Below the pieces are notes generated by a model. That model did not search any database. It worked only from the letters and a program-made list of their open reading frames with translations, and was not told the origin of the DNA. Shown here piece by piece: positions 5,483-6,704 of a stretch of 6,704 nt of DNA. The stretch lies in the NCBI GenBank assembly GCA_043101835.1, contig JBICHM010000220.1:1-6704 (forward strand). The letters are read 5' to 3'. The number at the start of each line of letters is the position of its first letter. Position 1 is the stretch's first letter. The stretch is from JBICHM01 sp043101835. Lineage in GTDB: Bacteria; Planctomycetota; Phycisphaerae; Phycisphaerales; UBA1924. Made by a program: the position numbers and the translations under genes.

Positions 5483-6704
5483 ACACCAACGCACCCGACA
5501 TCACGCCCGCGCCGCGCCCGCGCGAGCGCCGCGGCGTCGCGATGCTGCTTGTCATCATCGCGCTCGGCGCCGCCACCGCGCTCACCAGCGTCTACCTCTC
5601 GAGCCGGCGCAACAGCGGCCTCATCGGACGCAACGCCGCCTCCAGCGCCGGCGCACAGTGGGCGTCGCGCGCCGCCGCCGAGCTCGCCGTCGCCACCATG
5701 CAGACCGACGCCGAGTGGCGCGACCTCATCGCCGACGGCGTGCTCTTCGACAACATCGCCCTCTCCGGCGCCGCCGTCGCTGCGCTCGTCACCGATCTCG
5801 AGGGCAACCCGCCCGACGAGGACGACCCCGACCTGGTCATCACTGGCGTCGCCGCCGTCGACGGCGTCACAGCCACCAGCCAGCGCATCGTCAGCGTCAT
5901 CCCGGAGGTCGATCTCGACGGCGCCCTCAACCCCTACCTCGACGAGTTCGCCGTCTATGTCACCGACTCGATCGCCGTCGGCGCCGACTCCGACGTCGCC
6001 GTCTGGCCTGACAGCCCGCGCGCCCGCCTCCATCCGCCCGTGAAGATCGGCGCCGGCGCCACCGGCGCCGACGCGTTCGCCTTCGACCCCTCCGCCCACC
6101 TTGTGCAGGGTGTCGCCTACCTCCCCCACGATGCGACCGCGTCGCTGCTCGCCGCGGGCGAAACCGAACCATTCGTCGGAAACTGGACTGTTCCCGTCGA
6201 TGTCCCCGTCGTCCCGCCCTCTGTCAGTGAGTTCACCGGCCTGCCCGACCAGACCGGCAATAACGGCAACGGCAACGGCAACGGAAACGGAAACGGGAAC
6301 GGGAACGGCAATGGCCGTGGCAACGGCAACGGGCTCGTCGCCGTTGGCGGCGGCGGACCTGGCGTCGGTGGCGGCAACCCCAACCAGGACCGCTTCACCG
6401 GCGCCGGCGCCACCGCCACGCTCACGCCGGGGGAGTACCGCGACATCACCGTCGAGAACGGCGCCGTCGTCACCCTCGCCGCCGGCCTCGACGCGGCCCG
6501 CTACAGCATCGAGGACCTCGAGATCGCCAACGACGCCGTGCTCCGCATCGTCGGCGAGATCCGCCTCCAGGTCCGCAGCAGCCTGCTCGTCCGCAATGGC
6601 GGCGCGATCGAACTCGCCGACGCCAACAGCCGCCTCGTCATCGTGCTGCACGGCGAAATGGATGTCGCGGACGCCGGTGTCGGCGTGCCCCGCGCCGTCG
6701 CGCG
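5479..6704 (+). CDS. GspK/PilX-like pilus-assembly protein with Asn-Gly linker and beta-rich C-terminal region, cut by right edge
   Basis: 408 codons are seen and the frame is open at the edge. The N-terminus has a 19-residue basic leader ending RERRG, then VAMLLVIIALGAATALTSVYL, a membrane helix. The residue at mature +5 is Leu, not Glu; GspK and PilX proteins characteristically lack Glu5. The next stretch, AGAQWASRAAAELAVATMQTDAEWRDLI at about 57-84, resembles the start of the PilX/GspK periplasmic region. Residues about 85-260 are Asp/Val/Ala-rich. An Asn-Gly repeat at 262-285 and a Gly-rich stretch to about 299 form a flexible linker. After it comes YRDITVENGAVVTLAAGLD ... IRLQVRSSLLVRNGGAIELAD at about 320-381, a beta-rich repeat pattern like that seen at the C-terminus of some PilX-type proteins (it recalls DUF7305). 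GspK caps the pseudopilus tip with I and J, which are the two preceding genes. A dedicated surface-display role for the C-terminus is inference. Confidence 0.75.
   Translation, partial: MNTNAPDITPAPRPRERRGVAMLLVIIALGAATALTSVYLSSRRNSGLIGRNAASSAGAQWASRAAAELAVATMQTDAEWRDLIADGVLFDNIALSGAAVAALVTDLEGNPPDEDDPDLVITGVAAVDGVTATSQRIVSVIPEVDLDGALNPYLDEFAVYVTDSIAVGADSDVAVWPDSPRARLHPPVKIGAGATGADAFAFDPSAHLVQGVAYLPHDATASLLAAGETEPFVGNWTVPVDVPVVPPSVSEFTGLPDQTGNNGNGNGNGNGNGNGNGNGRGNGNGLVAVGGGGPGVGGGNPNQDRFTGAGATATLTPGEYRDITVENGAVVTLAAGLDAARYSIEDLEIANDAVLRIVGEIRLQVRSSLLVRNGGAIELADANSRLVIVLHGEMDVADAGVGVPRAVA
6262..6333 (+). repeat. In-frame hexamer (AACGGN) repeat encoding an Asn-Gly tract
   Basis: Twelve Asn/Arg-Gly pairs in a row lie within the GspK/PilX-like gene, with one Arg replacing Asn at residue 280. 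The Gly codons run in blocks: GGC three times, GGA twice, GGG twice, then mostly GGC. The unit is a multiple of three, so copy changes alter linker length but never the frame. Confidence 0.9.

Noticed and set aside
4816..6651. Long minus-strand open frame opposite the pseudopilin genes
   Set aside because: It is opposite three coupled genes with clear prepilin motifs and ribosome sites. The translation is a monotonous Asp/Gly/Val/Ala-rich mirror of the coding strand, without domains.

Overview
The window is very GC-rich throughout. It codes for envelope and surface functions of a diderm (Gram-negative type) bacterium, shown by an LptF/LptG-family lipopolysaccharide permease and type II secretion/type IV pilus-like minor pseudopilins. 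The base composition, the prepilin leaders ending in Ala rather than Gly, the oversized LptF/G-like protein, the pseudopilin fused to a repetitive C-terminal region and the exported beta-helix-like protein together suggest a planctomycete, perhaps of the Phycisphaerae. That placement is inference; there is no rRNA or other phylogenetic marker here.

Layout: two divergent blocks are separated by a 282-base gap (4089-4370). The left block is on the minus strand and is read right to left. It holds an LptF/LptG-like permease with an enlarged periplasmic part (4088-2421), a beta-CASP metallo-beta-lactamase-fold RNase/hydrolase (2264-864) and an exported protein resembling right-handed beta-helix proteins (730 to beyond the left edge). 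The genes are 156 and 133 bases apart. The first gap holds a striking octamer tandem repeat folded into a long hairpin; the second holds a small hairpin with a UUCG loop.

The right block is on the plus strand. It holds three tightly coupled genes: a GspI/PilV-like pseudopilin (4371-4853), a GspJ-like pseudopilin (4850-5482) and a GspK/PilX-like protein (5479 to beyond the right edge). Both junctions are 4-base overlaps (GTGA, then ATGA). The order I-J-K matches the minor-pseudopilin tip complex of type II secretion systems. The third protein carries an Asn-Gly linker and a beta-rich C-terminal region.

No tRNA, rRNA, CRISPR array, transposase or phage gene was seen. The most unusual sequence is the octamer-repeat hairpin at 2313-2410. 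The most unusual protein architecture is the GspK/PilX-like protein at the right edge.
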